DNA from: Telopea speciosissima
Lineage: Eukaryota > Streptophyta > Magnoliopsida > Proteales > Proteaceae
Assembly: GCF_018873765.1 (NCBI RefSeq)
Contig: NC_057919.1
Span: 22,236,698 to 22,300,697 of the forward strand
Length of the DNA stretch: 64,000 bases
Direction: 5' to 3'
In this document: one piece after another, positions 1-44,170 of the stretch
Layout: each line of letters starts with the position of its first letter
Position numbering within the stretch: position 1 is the stretch's first letter
Made by a program: the position numbers and the translations under genes
Notes under the pieces: model-generated
Seen by the model: the letters and a program-made list of their open reading frames with translations, nothing else
The model's database searches: none
What the model was told of the DNA's origin: nothing

Positions 1-108
1 TTATTTACTAACTGAAATATGACTACTAGAATTAATTTCCTCAAACATAGAAACACAGATTAAAGCACCAACCTGGACACTTTATCAATGTTTATGCATA
101 TAATATTT

Positions 109-294
109 GGAAAAAGAACGCTAATCGGTTGCGTGGTTCCTGTGCCTATGCACAAACCAATGGCTCTGTGCACAAAATGACCGTTCAGCCCACAGTGAAA
201 TTGAAAATCAAATTCAAACCCATGCCTCTGTGCGCACTTTCATTGGCTACTATGCTGGTGCAGGGATACACGACCAGTTAGTGTTCTCTTGCCC
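109..294. mobile_element. Mutator-like MITE with 9-bp TSD
   Basis: A palindromic element flanked by ATAATATTT at 100-108 and 295-303. The termini GGAAAAAGAACGCTAATCGG and GGGCAAGAGAACACTAACTG (reverse complement of the end) are imperfect inverted repeats. It lies beyond the last visible HDC1-like exon, in the next intron. Confidence 0.75.
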
Positions 295-383
295 ATAATA
301 TTTATTTGGAATTTTGGATTGAACATCTCCTTCACGGTCCATTATAGAAAGGTTCAAACTTGACATTAATGAAGACTTCCTAC

Positions 384-32557
<32,174 letters not shown>

Positions 32558-33299
32558 AATGTGTCTCGGATGTTGCAAACTAATGAGTTTTCATGAGAAA
32601 CATTCGCCTGTTTTACACCAGCGGGCCACAAAATCCAGATTCCATCAGTAACTTAAAGTTAGAACGTCTCAATACAATTAGACTATCAAGTATTGATTTA
32701 AAAATTACTGAAATTTTAGTTGGAAGGAGTAACATGAACCATGTAAAAATAAAATCCATGATCAGAAAATACTTATAGATGCTCGGATTGCAGAACATCG
32801 GCAACCAAAGCCCCATAACTACATATGATGATAAATTGAAAAAATATACATGAATTATAAAATTTTAAAAAAAAAAATATCTGTTCACAGGCGCATTACT
32901 GCATCATTAGCTCAGAAGAATCATTGGTGACTAAAAATGGCTACAAAAGAGCATTAAATACTAAAGACAACAAAACCAATTGCAGAATAGACCGAAATCC
33001 ACCTTAATGGTTGGAAAACTTCATCAAATAAAGTCACAAGGCCCTATCTTTTTCTACATGAGAGGGAGAAAAAGCGAAAAGGAGCACCTGAAAGAATAGA
33101 TTTCTACATGGAATCGAAATCAAATGACATGAATCATTCTTAAAATACATTTTCAATCAGTGGCATGATATATTCAGATCTAAAATTGCAGCAAATAAAT
33201 CATGAAATCTATGAGAACTATGCTTCAGGCTGAGAAATCAAATGAAAGGAAACAAAACCCTATATAGGAGAGAGAAGAAAACGAAGAGCATTACCTTAC

Positions 33300-33430
33300 T
33301 TTACCTTACCCCACCTCACCTCTCGCTCAGCCGCTCAATACTGCAAACTGTTCTTTCAAAGGTCACCTGACCGTTCCTCTTCCTCGTGCATGTTCATCTG
33401 AAAACGATGTTACACTTCATAAACTAACAC
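33300..33430 (-). promoter_or_regulatory. HDC1: Probable 5' UTR exon / promoter-proximal region of the HDC1-like gene
   Basis: Upstream of the start codon, an acceptor-like TTAG at 32580-32583 just precedes the leader, which suggests a 5' UTR intron. The GC-richer stretch here has donor-like GTGAGG and GTAAGG sites on the minus strand and could be the non-coding first exon. No TATA box is convincing. This is inference only. Confidence 0.3.
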
Positions 33431-33919
33431 GAAGAAGCCACTTGACTTTATCAAAATGACCAAAATGCCTTTTCCATAGCCCTCCAATAGAAGTCCAGGT
33501 TTTAGCCGCTTTGGTTTGGCTTTGGCCCCGAATGTCTTAGCCAGTTTAAAAGCCCCCCTTACATGTTGGGCCAACTTGGGCTTGGACTTGGATTCAATTC
33601 AATAGGTCTCAGCTTAAACACTTAATTCTTCAACCCAAAAAAAAAAAAAAATACACGTACTTAATTCTAATTTTGTGTTCTTTCATGATTTTTTTTTTTT
33701 TCAAACCAAGAACTTATTGGTAGAGCAATGCAAAGGATAAATAAAAAAAGCAAAAAATGGTTTTATAGACCAATCTCTCATACAATTAATTATAATTCTA
33801 ATAAAAGGAACTCTTAATTTGTCATCTCGGATCGCATGATTGATAGAGTCGATTCTTTAATAATAATTAATTTGTATTAACCTGCAATATTCACCCTATT
33901 GATGCACCATCAAGATCCA

Positions 33920-34015
33920 TAAACAAGGGGGTGGAGGTGTCTTTTCAAATGGGAGGAGAGAGATAGACTATGGGAGTGTTGGCATAGGCACACTCCCGAC
34001 AGTACCTTTCCCCTT
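33920..34015. mobile_element. Mutator-like MITE (GGGAGTGTGGCC family), half copy
   Basis: Only the right half remains: AACAAGGGGGTGGAGGTGTC, GAGAGATAGAC, then GGGAGTGTTGGCATAGGCAC and ACTCCCGACAG. The left arm is missing. Confidence 0.6.
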
Positions 34016-34714
34016 TTTTCTAATATTGTTTTCTTGTTTTTTTTTTTTTTTTTTTTTTTTGTTCTTTTGATCCTTTGTGTATTTCAAGGACGACCCATGG
34101 GAGATCTTGTATTTGTATATTAATGTTGTTGGTCAAGGAAATTATTCCAAAATAAACTAAACTTCTTTAAATTTGTGGTATTTAATGTGGTTATTACTAT
34201 TCAACTCCCATCATAAAAATAGTGCTCTGTTTCCATATTAACCCTAGTTTCTGTGGTTTTTGCAAGGCTACATCCAAAATAGAAACTAATTTCTTGGATA
34301 GAATATTGTATGTCAATTTTGGAATGTTAAAGCAATAGCTCCATGTTGGATTAAATGACATATATATTAACCTTCATTTATTTGCCCAACTCAACTTTTT
34401 TCCACGATGATTTAGTGAGAGGATATTGTGTAAATAAAAAAAGTTCTTATATAACTGGAAGCTAAAAGGAGCAAACTACCTACCGATATCTTTACCAAAA
34501 TAAATAAATAAACTACTTGCAAATATAATTGAAATAAAAATGAAGAGGAAAGGAACTCCTTGAATCAAGAGCAAGATTTGAGTTGTCAAACATCATAATG
34601 AAAACCCCTGACTTTGCACTCCTATTTAGAATTAGCCTATGAAGCCACTTTGGCCAATACATGTATTTCTCTCTCCTCCCTTATTTAATTTTTTTGTTTA
34701 ATTATTTAATTAGA

Positions 34715-34919
34715 GTTAAAAAGGCGGACCAGGCACAAGGCTCCCGCCACTCCGAGGTCCAGGGAGGATCATAATGTATCTTGCCTTACCATTGCTTTCT
34801 TTTTCTTTTCTTTTTGGGTAGAATTACTTTGCTTTCACAAAGAGATTATTTCCATACTCAAACCCGTGACCACTTGGTCAAAATGGAGCAACTTTACTGT
34901 TGCGCCATTGTCCGTTCTC
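34715..34919 (-). mobile_element. Au SINE with 20-bp TSD
   Basis: The minus strand reads ATGGCGCAACAGTAAAGTTG, a B-box-like region GGTCACGGGTTTGAGTATGG, and the 3' end GGGAGCCTTGTGCCTGGTCC followed by TTTTT, all typical of the Au family. The flanks TGTTTAATTATTTAATTAGA (34695-34714) and TGTTTAATTATTTAATCAGA (34920-34939) differ at one base. Confidence 0.85.
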
Positions 34920-35126
34920 TGTTTAATTATTTAATCAGATTAATTAATAATAATTAAATGTAGATAATTAAATTAGTTAAGTACCATGATTAGGGTTTTA
35001 GCCTAATCAGGGATTGTTTAGCTTCTTTTTTTTGTGTGTGAAATTTGTTAACGCCCATGTTAGTATATGGTATAATATACATGTATAGTTTAACATTCAT
35101 ACATAGTACATGGCATGCTAGTACAT

Positions 35127-36909
35127 TTTTTTTTTTTCAATAAAAGTTTATTGAAGATTAAAAAGGAGGCAAACAAGCCTAAATACAGACTAAAGGGAGA
35201 CTCGTCCTAAAACATATTGGCAAGGGCAACAAGCCACTCGCTCACCCAAAAGAAATAATAAAATAAAGCTATGGGGATCCGTGAAGCGCACCGAGGGGGT
35301 CCTTATCCTATTCGATCGTTGGGGGAGCTCAGCATAAAAACCCGGTCGATCAAGAGCAACACGGGCTAAAAGAGCCTCCTCCTCTAGTGAAAAGGGAGAT
35401 GAAACATTTTGCAATCCCACTCCTAACTCCCTTTCAACCTGATGTTTTTCTACCATCGCGTCCACCGCCTTAACACCAAGATTTGCATTCCTTTGACTTC
35501 GAGTTCTGCCAATAATTGAAGTTGCCATATGGGAACCCACACGACCACCTCAAAGAACATTCCTACGTCCATCACGATTTTTACGACCCAACACCTGAGT
35601 CCACCCGCCTTGCACCTCATCTTGCTTAGATTGGTCATAACCCGACCCATGAGAACGCGATCTTTGAACTGATTCCACCTCATTAGGCATCTTTAAAACG
35701 ATAGCCCCATCTTAAAAGTGAGAATTATGCACATTCGATTCATCACCATCCGACGCTCCAGATCATGAATGGTCCGATTCCATACCCGATCCAGCAACAA
35801 AAGATCCTGACTTCTCCTCACCTACAACTTGATTGGAACCAGCAACAAGATCTTCTCCATCACCAGAAACCGACCCACCTTCAATAAAGTTTTCTGCTAC
35901 GTTAAGTAAAGCATCAGCCAAACAAAGCGCCTCTTCATGCGCAAATTGCTCAATAGGAAAGGATTGAGATGGATCACGGCTCCTCCTTCCATCGATAACA
36001 CCACCAAGAGAGACAAGATTTCTCTTAACACCTTGTTTTAAGGAAACTACCTCCTCCTCATGACCAGCTGGCACAATAGGAGAGGATAGAGATTGAGCAC
36101 GATTACTTCTCCCTTCTAAAATGCCCTGATCACTCTCCTTTCCCCTAATAGTGCCCAAAGAATTGGAAAACCCAACCAACTCACGTCTAGTTGGCATATT
36201 TGAAAGAGTTTTTGGATCCTCGCTTCTGGAATTGGTAACCAATCCATACGAGTTGAGTCCCAAGTTATGCACTCGAGAACGAGACCGGACCTGGTCAACT
36301 CCGTCTTCCTCAACATAGTTGGCTCCTGGGACTTCCACCGCATTGTCTACAACCTATTGACAACGATCATTCTTCTTCTTTAGACGGCAATGGAGTACTT
36401 AGTGACCAACCCTACCACAATAGCCGCACTTCGCTATACCATCCTCATATCTGACCGGCTGTCTGAAACAAAACTCCTTTGTAGAACCATCCTCATACCT
36501 GAATTTCATCTACTCTAGAGATAGTCTCACTTGCATCAATCTCAGCTAACACACAAGCAAAATGACCAAGCAAGCCCTGTTGAGTACGCCGATCTAGAGC
36601 GACAGGTCTGCCCACAACCTTGGCCATGGAAAGTAAAACGCTTTCATGCCAATATTCCAGTGGCAAATCTAGGAACCTCACCCATACAAGCTTGGGCATA
36701 ACCTGCTTCTCATGAATATTAAAGTCAGGTTTTCATTGCTGAAATCTGATGGTCTGCCCCTTGAAACGAATCGGACTTCGCCTCCAAACCTCCGCCATAT
36801 CTCCCTCTGTAGCAAACTAGAAAATCACGTACCCTTTGCCCAATGGGTGCATGAGCACACCTTGTTTTAGATTCCAGAGCTCTCTCGCCTCCCTCTGCAA
36901 CAAATCCAA
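35127..36909 (-). mobile_element. Internally deleted LINE with 14-bp TSD and A-tail
   Basis: Flanked by GCATGCTAGTACAT at 35113-35126 and 36910-36923. The minus strand ends in an A-tract of about 10-12 after CAATAAACTTTTATTG. The 5' part encodes an ORF1 (DUF4283) segment, LVWVRFLDLPLEYWHESVLL, then HFACVLAEID and a CCHC knuckle CGYCGRVGH-VLHC. Several stops and frameshifts interrupt it. Endonuclease and reverse transcriptase are absent, so it is a deletion derivative presumably moved in trans. Confidence 0.82.
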
Positions 36910-36913
36910 GCAT
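35190..36913 (-). pseudogene. Decayed LINE ORF1 (DUF4283 plus zinc knuckle)
   Basis: The frames at 36913-36725, 36699-36493, 36338-35763 and 35540-35190 are pieces of one ORF1-like protein: an N-terminal DUF4283 fold, the knuckle CX2CX4HX4C around 36400-36430 (a TAA replaces the codon after the histidine), and a long hydrophilic C-terminal region with QGGWTQVLGRKNRD. It is not a host gene. Confidence 0.75.
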
Positions 36914-36923
36914 GCTAGTACAT

Positions 36924-38159
36924 ACTTACTATAATATACATGTCTAGAGTAATAGCATACATATTATTTACATATAATGCAAGTATTATATAAATTACAT
37001 ACATTCATGTGCACCATGTCTAGCATAATTTTACATCATTTCTTAACCCATTCAATGTATAGCATAGTGTTACATGCTTTACATAGTTAGTGTAGTTATC
37101 TTCATATGTTTTATATGTTTTCTAATCTAAATACAAGACTACGGTTAGTTTTTTTTTGTTACATACTATACATAATAGTGCATAGGATTAGTTAGTAGGA
37201 CTATGGAGCTTAGGAATTGTCTAAATAGAAGGAGAACGCCCTTCGACCAGATGGATTGGGTGTTTAACACCTTCCCAGGCCGTAAGCTTTAGTTTACCCA
37301 GAGATTTGGACGGACCAATGTCATCCATTGAAGTTCATTCTCTCCCCCGAAAGGGGGGGCATTTATAGATCGTAGACCCTTATCTAGGTGACAACTCCCG
37401 CAATCCTTCCATCTCTTCCTATTTAAGAGAGGGTGATACAAGAAAAAAGAACCGACGAGACTTGGTCTACTGCCTCACCACTGAGGGTTATATAGACCCA
37501 TCAATTTGGAGCTTCCTTTGACTGACAAAAAGAAGGGTTTCACAGTCATTGACAATAAAATCTATGTTTCCAAAAACATTAGAATTTTAGTTACACAGTT
37601 TGACAAATTTAAGCTTTTGGGTAAAAATAAGAAGGGGGGACAACATTTCTCTGACAGGTTGTTCCTAGGCCTTTTTAACGATCTTAAGAAAATCAGGGTG
37701 CTCTGCTCATATCAAAAAACCTAAAGGGTTTTGGGCCAAAAGAAACATAAGAAAAAATATGAATAGTAGTAGGGTTATGGTAACGATATGTCTATTTTGA
37801 CCGTTAGAGAGTACATGGTCTAGATTAGCCACATCAAATTTCAAAGTTTAACTCAAACAAATACCTTATGTGTATGTTTCTTTTTTTTTTTGGTGACTTG
37901 TGTATATATTGACATGCATCCCACGTATGTTCAAACATATGTACCAATACTCTAGCCATTATTTACAATATACACACTCCCAATTCATAGTAGAAACATA
38001 TAGTTCAAATAGGAAGAACCAATAAAATTGAGGGATCAGCTCTGTCATGTGACTTTCAAAAATATCACAAAAATTTCTGATACCAATAACTACACAGGAA
38101 AAAAAATAGAGAATGGCTGGCCCTTGATGGTATTTTTAGTTAAGATCTTATCAAGCAAA
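36924..38159. other. Intergenic, unassigned
   Basis: 37200-37520 contains GC-richer sequence (CCTTCCCAGGCCGTAAG, TTTGGACGGACCAATGTC) that looks repeat-derived, but I could not assign it. No gene was seen. Confidence 0.4.
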
Positions 38160-39605
38160 AAAATAAAACACGGGTTTCGACCTGGCCAAAACTGAGTTTT
38201 GGTAGGTTTCGGTCGAAACCTGATCGAAACCAAGGATTTTTTCTCATTGATGGGGAACCAAGGTTTCGACCCCAAAACAAGTTTTTTTAGGTTTGATTTT
38301 TTGCAGGTTGCCTATTTTTCACATTTTAAACATAATCTATGAATTACATTCACCAAAAAATCACTGAAAATGATACTTGTAGTTATTGACCCAAGTTACC
38401 TAACGTACACGCTGATATGATACAGACACTAAAGTGGTATTATAATTAGTTCACATAATTATAAAATAGTTAAACCCTGAATAATACATTTAATCCAAAT
38501 AAAACATTAAGATGCCACCATGTATTTACTAAAAAAGTACAAATAAATGATTTTTTGGATTTTAAAAACTATTACCTTCTTCAGGAGATGAGGTTTTTTT
38601 TTTGTTTTTTAACAGTACATTATCCCTTCACTCATTTATTATGAAAGTAACTCTCACACCAACCAAAAATCCATTGGAGTACACATTACATGTATTCACA
38701 TTAACTAACTACTAGAATAAATCCAATCAGCAACTTAGTCCTCTCCTTTTCTTCTTCTTTTCTTTTTCTCTTTTTTTTCAGTAGTGGCTAAGACCAAAAA
38801 GCACCCAACCAAACACACACATACACTATGGGAGGTAGAAGGTGGGAGGGGAGGGAGTGCTTGGCAGCCAGCGCTGCTACAATGTGCGGTACTGTAGCAT
38901 GCATTGTAGCAGTAGGCAGCAACTCCCTATCCTCCTCATCTTCTACTTCTTCTTCCTATTTTTTCCTCCATTAAACCTCTTTCAAATCTTCACCTTTTTT
39001 CTCTACAAAAACCCCTTTCTTAATACCCTAGATTCCCATTTAAACCCTAGAATCCTTGATGTTTCCCCCATCTCAATTGAAACCCAAACCAAACCCAAAA
39101 CAGAGGAATATACACATACATCAGCATTATTTGGTGAGAGACCATTACCCCTTAAAAGACCACACTCCTTTGCTTGATCTCCTCTTCTCACAACTCCAAT
39201 TCCTCAGCCCCTTTGTTGAATCGGCTCAACACCTTCAATATCATATCCCCTTCTTCAAGAGATGAGTTGAATGGAGAAGAAAACGCAAAATTAACCTTGA
39301 TATGGCAAGGTTATGAAGAAATTCTAGCCGAAACCGAGCAAATCCACCTAAAGAATGCCAAAGAAGATCGGAGAAGAAGAGCTCCTGTTGTTGATTTGAA
39401 TGGGAAAAAGAAGATAGGAAAGTGAAATAAGGTTTTACCAAGGAAAAAGCAATTCAAAAGGCCATGGTTTCGAACAGTTTCAGTCGAAACCATGACGAGT
39501 TTAGGGATTTTTTAAAGTTACAGTGTAACTCATCTCGGAACCTTTCGAAACTGAGACAACTCAACGGTTTCGACAGGTTTCGGTTGAGTTTTTGATCCAT
39601 GGATC
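38160..39605. mobile_element. Possible TIR element with TTTCGG/GGTTTCGACC ends and gene-like interior
   Basis: GGTTTCGACC and GGTTTCGGTCGAAACC at 38172-38230 mirror TTTCGACAGGTTTCGG and TTTTTGATCCATGG at 39565-39602. The interior at 38840-39425 is CT-rich leader-like sequence, followed by a plus-strand frame (39174-39425) containing ENAKLTLIWQGYEEILAETE. That frame may be a captured exon; its family is not recognised. Confidence 0.35.
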
Positions 39606-39777
39606 TTATGCATGTTGCTAGCCTTTTTATGAATGTTGCTCTCTAAACCTAGTATAAACCTGAGATGCATTCTATGTCAATTTCCAAATCCGACCCGTTT
39701 ATCACAATAGGTTGCTAAAACTGATATACTAACCTCAAGCAGGTAGTTTGATCCAACAACGAAGGCAAAAGCTTGAT

Positions 39778-39782
<5 letters not shown>

Positions 39783-39819
<37 letters not shown>
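39783..39819. repeat. (CT)n microsatellite
   Basis: A long CT tract followed by TTTCTTT, intergenic. Confidence 0.9.
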
Positions 39820-39824
<5 letters not shown>

Positions 39825-39865
39825 AATTTACATAATTTAACAAGAGGAGGAAATGCAAACAACCG

Positions 39866-39960
39866 CTTGGTCAGTTGGTTGGTGACTTGCCAGTTGGAAT
39901 GCATTAGGAGGTCAAGGGTCCGACTCTCCTGATTTGCATATTGGTGCTAAAAAAAGGCAC
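39866..39960 (+). mobile_element. tRNA-derived SINE head
   Basis: GCTTGGTCAGTTGGTTGGTG (A-box-like) is followed after about 30 nt by GGTCAAGGGTCCGACTCTCC (B-box-like) and then TTGGTGCTAAAAAAAGG. The layout matches the SINE at 57380. Boundaries and TSD are not fixed. Confidence 0.5.
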
Positions 39961-41056
39961 CCCTCTCCCTCCTCCTCCCCTCGGCAGTGTTAGTTATCTC
40001 TTGTAGTTGCAGTAGTTAAAGTCTCATTTGGCAAATAGATAGGATAGGCAAAAGAAAATCGAGAGGAGGAATAGTTCATTTTAGAATTGTGATTTAACAA
40101 TATAATTCACCTTTAGCTTTAGCTTGAATATTTATGCATTCATAGAAAGCTACAACGTTCTTCATCCCTTTTTGAAAACATTTTTTTACCGTTGTACTAA
40201 ATAATTAATTTTTGGAAATAATACAAGGGGAACTTAAAAGAAGATTAAAATTTCTTAGTTCACCACTTTGGTGATACAAGTTGCACCATAATTAAAAATC
40301 TCCCACACAAGCACAACAACCCAAATTAAACTCCACACTCAATTAAAAAGAAGAAAAAAGGCTCTTAGATCTGTCTGATTTGTAGGAAAATTTTGTCCAA
40401 AATTTTGAATTTGTAGAGTTCAGATCCTCTATACATTTCATGTGGTAACACTACCTATCCCTTTTGTTTTCATAAATATTCCTTTTAATCCTTTAAAAAA
40501 TATGTAGTAAAATAAAATAGGGAGAGGGTTTGCTACATGGACAATGTAAAGTTTCATGTCTTGGAAGAGGGGCATTATGGAAAAACATTAAAAATTAAGG
40601 AGGCACATGAGACATTTTGCACGGGTGTGCTACAATAATCTTAATCTTATGAGGGGTGCCAGTGTACAATTTTGAAATTAATCTAACCTTGTGCAAAACT
40701 CTTACCCAATAAATGAGGAGATAGGTACATGCACATATATGGAGAGGAGAGTGAGAAATGCACAAATAACTAACTGGTTGGCTTACAGAAAACCTGAAGT
40801 GGAGAACCAACATTTCATATGTTTACAATCTTAAGAGGAAAAAAAAAAAACAAAAACACACCAAATGAAGAGAAAAAGGCACACATAGATGGGAGAGAAT
40901 AGAGAGTAAGACATCCTTCTGCAAAGGAGTCTGCTTCCTCATACATGTCCCCTAGATTATTTCATAACATTTATAAAGTTAAGTAAAAAAAAATATATAT
41001 AGGAAAGATGAGGAGGAGGAGTTGGTGATATAGTACATATATATACCCAATTCCTC

Positions 41057-41707
41057 TTAAAGCCCAGCCAGCCCAATCAACTTGGTCAACCCATAAGTTA
41101 TACCCATAGCCACCCAACCCCCAACCAACACCCTCAAAGAAGACCTCTTCAAAGGTGACTTCCCCAACACAGCACCTATACCTCCAAACACCAACAAAGC
41201 CAAGCTTGAAAGTGCAATCACCACCCCTAACCTCACCTTATAATCCTTTATAAAAGAAGCTGATAGAAGTGGCACCAGAGCTCCAACAACAAATGAAAGA
41301 GCTGATGCTCCAGCAGCCTTGAATGGGTTTGGCAAGTCTTCTTTATCACTCTCATCCAGACTTTCTTTCTCATCATCAACTGAAGCTTTATTCTGTCTCT
41401 TAATCTCAGACACCTCTATGTCATACTGCGAGTAAACCGACACGAACTCTCCGATCGCCATACTGCAAGCTCCGGCGACCATCCCTGCAAAACCAGTAAC
41501 AATCATTGATGTAACATCTTGTCTAACAGCTCCTACTCCCATTATTAAGGATGCTGTGGAGACCAAACCATCGGTTGCTCCAAGCACAGCAGCTCTAAGC
41601 CACTGTGCCCTTTGGGAGTAGTTAACTTTGATTTCTTGGTCTATTTGTTGCTCAACATCATTGTTTGGTAATTGGTTGCTAGTAGCTTCTACTTCAAGGG
41701 GTGCCAT
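41057..41707 (-). CDS. Vacuolar iron transporter-like protein (VTL, nodulin-21 family), copy 1
   Basis: A single-exon 216-residue protein of the CCC1/VIT superfamily. Five hydrophobic segments lie at about 34-60, 69-95, 130-153, 160-182 and 191-214. Family motifs are GATDGLVSTASLIMGVGA in segment 1 and GMVAGACSMAIGEFVSVYSQ in segment 2. The acidic loop at about 108-127 is short and lacks the metal-binding region of canonical VIT1, which makes this the VTL type. VTL proteins are thought to move Fe2+ (perhaps Mn2+) into the vacuole, and Arabidopsis relatives are repressed by iron deficiency (family knowledge). A TATA-like box lies 113 nt upstream of the ATG. It differs from copy 2 at six residues (3, 6, 9, 14, 66, 199). 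The two are divergent, 9.45 kb apart, in the arms of an inverted duplication. Confidence 0.95.
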   Translation of the reverse strand: MAPLEVEATSNQLPNNDVEQQIDQEIKVNYSQRAQWLRAAVLGATDGLVSTASLIMGVGAVRQDVTSMIVTGFAGMVAGACSMAIGEFVSVYSQYDIEVSEIKRQNKASVDDEKESLDESDKEDLPNPFKAAGASALSFVVGALVPLLSASFIKDYKVRLGVVIALSSLALLVFGGIGAVLGKSPLKRSSLRVLVGGWVAMGITYGLTKLIGLAGL

Positions 41708-41819
41708 GGAATGACAAGAGAGGGGAGATGATGAAGAAGGCTAGCTATTGAGAAAGGGTACTTAGAAGAAAATAGAAATGGTGAAGGCGGCTTGAGGAAG
41801 CCACACGCCATTGGAAGGG

Positions 41820-41827
41820 TATTTATG
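41820..41827 (-). promoter_or_regulatory. TATA-like box of VTL copy 1
   Basis: CATAAATA on the minus strand, 113 nt upstream of the ATG, in the same context as in copy 2. Confidence 0.6.
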
Positions 41828-42307
41828 GAGGAGAGGATAATGCCCTAGGGTCATGGAGGCAATATCTGGTGAGATCATTAAGGTGCTCATACAAGAAAAA
41901 AATGACAAATCTAGAGTTGTTTTAATTCTAAAAATTTTAAGTAGAAATCAGGAAGAGACATTAAATTGGTATAATCTATTAATTTAGAGAGTAAAGATGA
42001 ACAGTTCAAGCCTCCAACATGACTCATCAATCAAGTGCCATTTACATGGAATCATCAGTTAGACCTAATACTTGGGAGATGGAGCATGCAATATTATGAT
42101 ACAGCAAGAGTAGGTGGGATATACCATCCACGTACTCTGTTCTCTTTTAGCTTTTAATTTTCATAATTTGGTATTATGAGGTATTAACCCATGCATAATC
42201 CAAGATTTGGAATTAAATAATGATAAACAGTGGCACTAAGGCTTGGTAAACAGCCACCTAGTTTGAGCCATGTGGTAGATGATGTAGTCACTTCCAAGTG
42301 TTGGAAT

Positions 42308-42478
42308 GGATCTTTATCACCTCCAGTTGGCTGCCCGGCCCAGTTCCTCTAACAAAGGGGGGCTGAAATGACCTCTCTACCCATGCCCAAACACTCTGCC
42401 CGGGTGGGACCCACCATCCCCCTATTAGAGGAACTGGGGAACTGGGCCGGTCAACAAACTGGAGGTGATAATTTTCCA
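42308..42478. mobile_element. Mutator-like MITE with 9-bp TSD
   Basis: The TSD is TGTTGGAAT at 42299-42307 and 42479-42487. The inverted ends are GGATCTTTATCACCTCCAGT and the inverse of GGAGGTGATAATTTTCC. It shares CCCAGTTCCTCT and GAAATGACC with the palindrome at 57512-57682. Confidence 0.8.
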
Positions 42479-43621
42479 TGTTGGAATAGGTAAGAGTGCT
42501 TTGGAATAGCTGTCTCAATATGGTCTCATTGAATCTTATTACCTTATAATTAATGGTTTCAACTTTTAACACTTAATTTGTTAAGGTCTTACTTGTGAGG
42601 TAGGATATTAGATGCCCAGTGTAGATCAAGATTTCGGTTTATTTAGTTCTTGTTTCTCAGTTTTAGAGTTTTTCCTCTCATGTTCACGGCAATGCCGAAG
42701 GTGGGAGCAGGTTTTCCGCTAGTAATTTTGTAGTTTGTTTCTGGCTTCTGTCCAGTATTTTTTTTGGCATCTACTTTGTATTCTATTTTTTTTTTCCTTT
42801 CTAATACAAATGATATATCCTTTTAGCAAAAAAAAAAAAAGGTAGGATATTAATTTGTTAAGATCCTATTGTGAGGCAAGCTCACCCCAAGGTTCCCTGG
42901 CTCTAGCCATTTGGTTTTAGTCTTCTATATTGGTGGTGATGGCCGGAAGCAAATCGATACAGTATCCATTATAAAAATTAATGGAGTGAAAATCTCAATG
43001 AACACATGTAATAATGAAATAAAATTGAGTTTGTAAATTATCTAGAAAACACAAGTGTCGTGCTCTTTTGAAAGAATGCAATATAATGTCACGATCATCT
43101 TCAATTGCACAATCTCCAATGGCCAAAATCATTGCTTGAAAAAGAAAAAGATTTTTTGTTTTTTCTCTCAAGCCCTTTTTTTTAATAGAATATTATATTG
43201 TATAACTCATCATTTATTACACATTTTCCCGCGCCTAGTACATTTGCACTCAAAAAGTTACATATGAGCAGCAGTAGCTGTAGGTTATTTATCAGTAAAA
43301 TTTAGACCCCATTTGACCAGGCATGTAACAAATATGCCCTATGCAAAGGAACACTATTTATTTTCAAAATAAAATTTTTTTGTTAATTAGTTTCTTAATC
43401 AAGGAGATCAATGTAATTTTCCCTAATTTATATTTTGTTGCCAAAACCCACTGTGTGAAATATTGAATCCATTTTTGCTATTCTAAGTTGGCACCCTTAC
43501 TTGTGTTAAACAACTCATATAAGGTGTCTCACAAAGAAACCAATGCAGAACCATATATCCAATATTGCCAGGGCACGAAATTTCTTACTAGCTAGGGTTA
43601 GCCACATCAAATTAATCCACA

Positions 43622-44170
43622 TTAGGGGTGTAAGTTTGGCCCTGTCGGCCCGAACCCGCCCTAAGTCCGAACAGGGCCTGGGCTGAGATATTTGGCCCTG
43701 AGGGCGGATTAGGGCTGAAAATTTCTGGCCCTGAGTCAGGGTAGGGTCGGGTTAGGGTTGAGGCCTCGGGCTAAGCTTGACCTGGCATGGCCTGACCCTG
43801 ATTTAAGTTATACTATAAAATATACATTGATATAACATATACATTATAAACTTAAAATGTCACCCAAATTTTTTTATATAATATATTATATATGAAGACA
43901 ATAAGTGTTATAATACATTTTATTATATTGTTATTTTATGTAAAATTGATAATGTTCTTCCCGGTCCATTCCAGCCCATGCATTTCTTTCCCGCCTCCCC
44001 ATAATTAGGGACAATCAGGGTCAGCCCGGCCCGACCTTGAGGGCGGGTCAGGGTTGGATTTTTCTGGCCCTGAGTCAGGGTCGGGTCGGGCCTGGGCCCA
44101 ACTAAGGGGACTTAGGGTTGGGCTAGGGTTCTATAAAGCCCAGCCCAACCCGATCCTGTTGCAACCCTAA
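43622..44170. mobile_element. TIR element with GGGTCGGG/GGCCCTGA repeats
   Basis: Starts TTAGGGGTGTAAGTTTGGCC and ends CTGTTGCAACCCTAA. TCCACA flanks both sides (43616-43621 and 44171-44176). Subterminal TCGGGTCGGGCCTGGG-type repeats occur at both ends. This kind of element is common in plants; superfamily not assigned. Confidence 0.55.

Larger units (their letters stand above)
40760..42065. repeat. Left outer arm of inverted duplication (contains VTL copy 1)
   Basis: The reverse complement matches 50835-52100. The match begins in the copy-1 3' flank (CAGGTTTTCTGTAA and GTAAACATATGAAA on the minus strand), covers the CDS and promoter, and ends about 350 nt upstream of the ATG (CCATGTAA...TGGCACT...TGATGAGTCAT). 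Non-coding parts show small indels, so the duplication is not brand new. Confidence 0.85.

Noticed and set aside
32578-32578. HDC1 start at 32578
   Set aside because: The codon there is TTG; the first ATG in frame is at 32557 and gives the family N-terminus MSGAP.
35190-36913. Host protein-coding gene
   Set aside because: DUF4283 plus zinc knuckle, multiple stops, A-tail and TSD show a LINE remnant.
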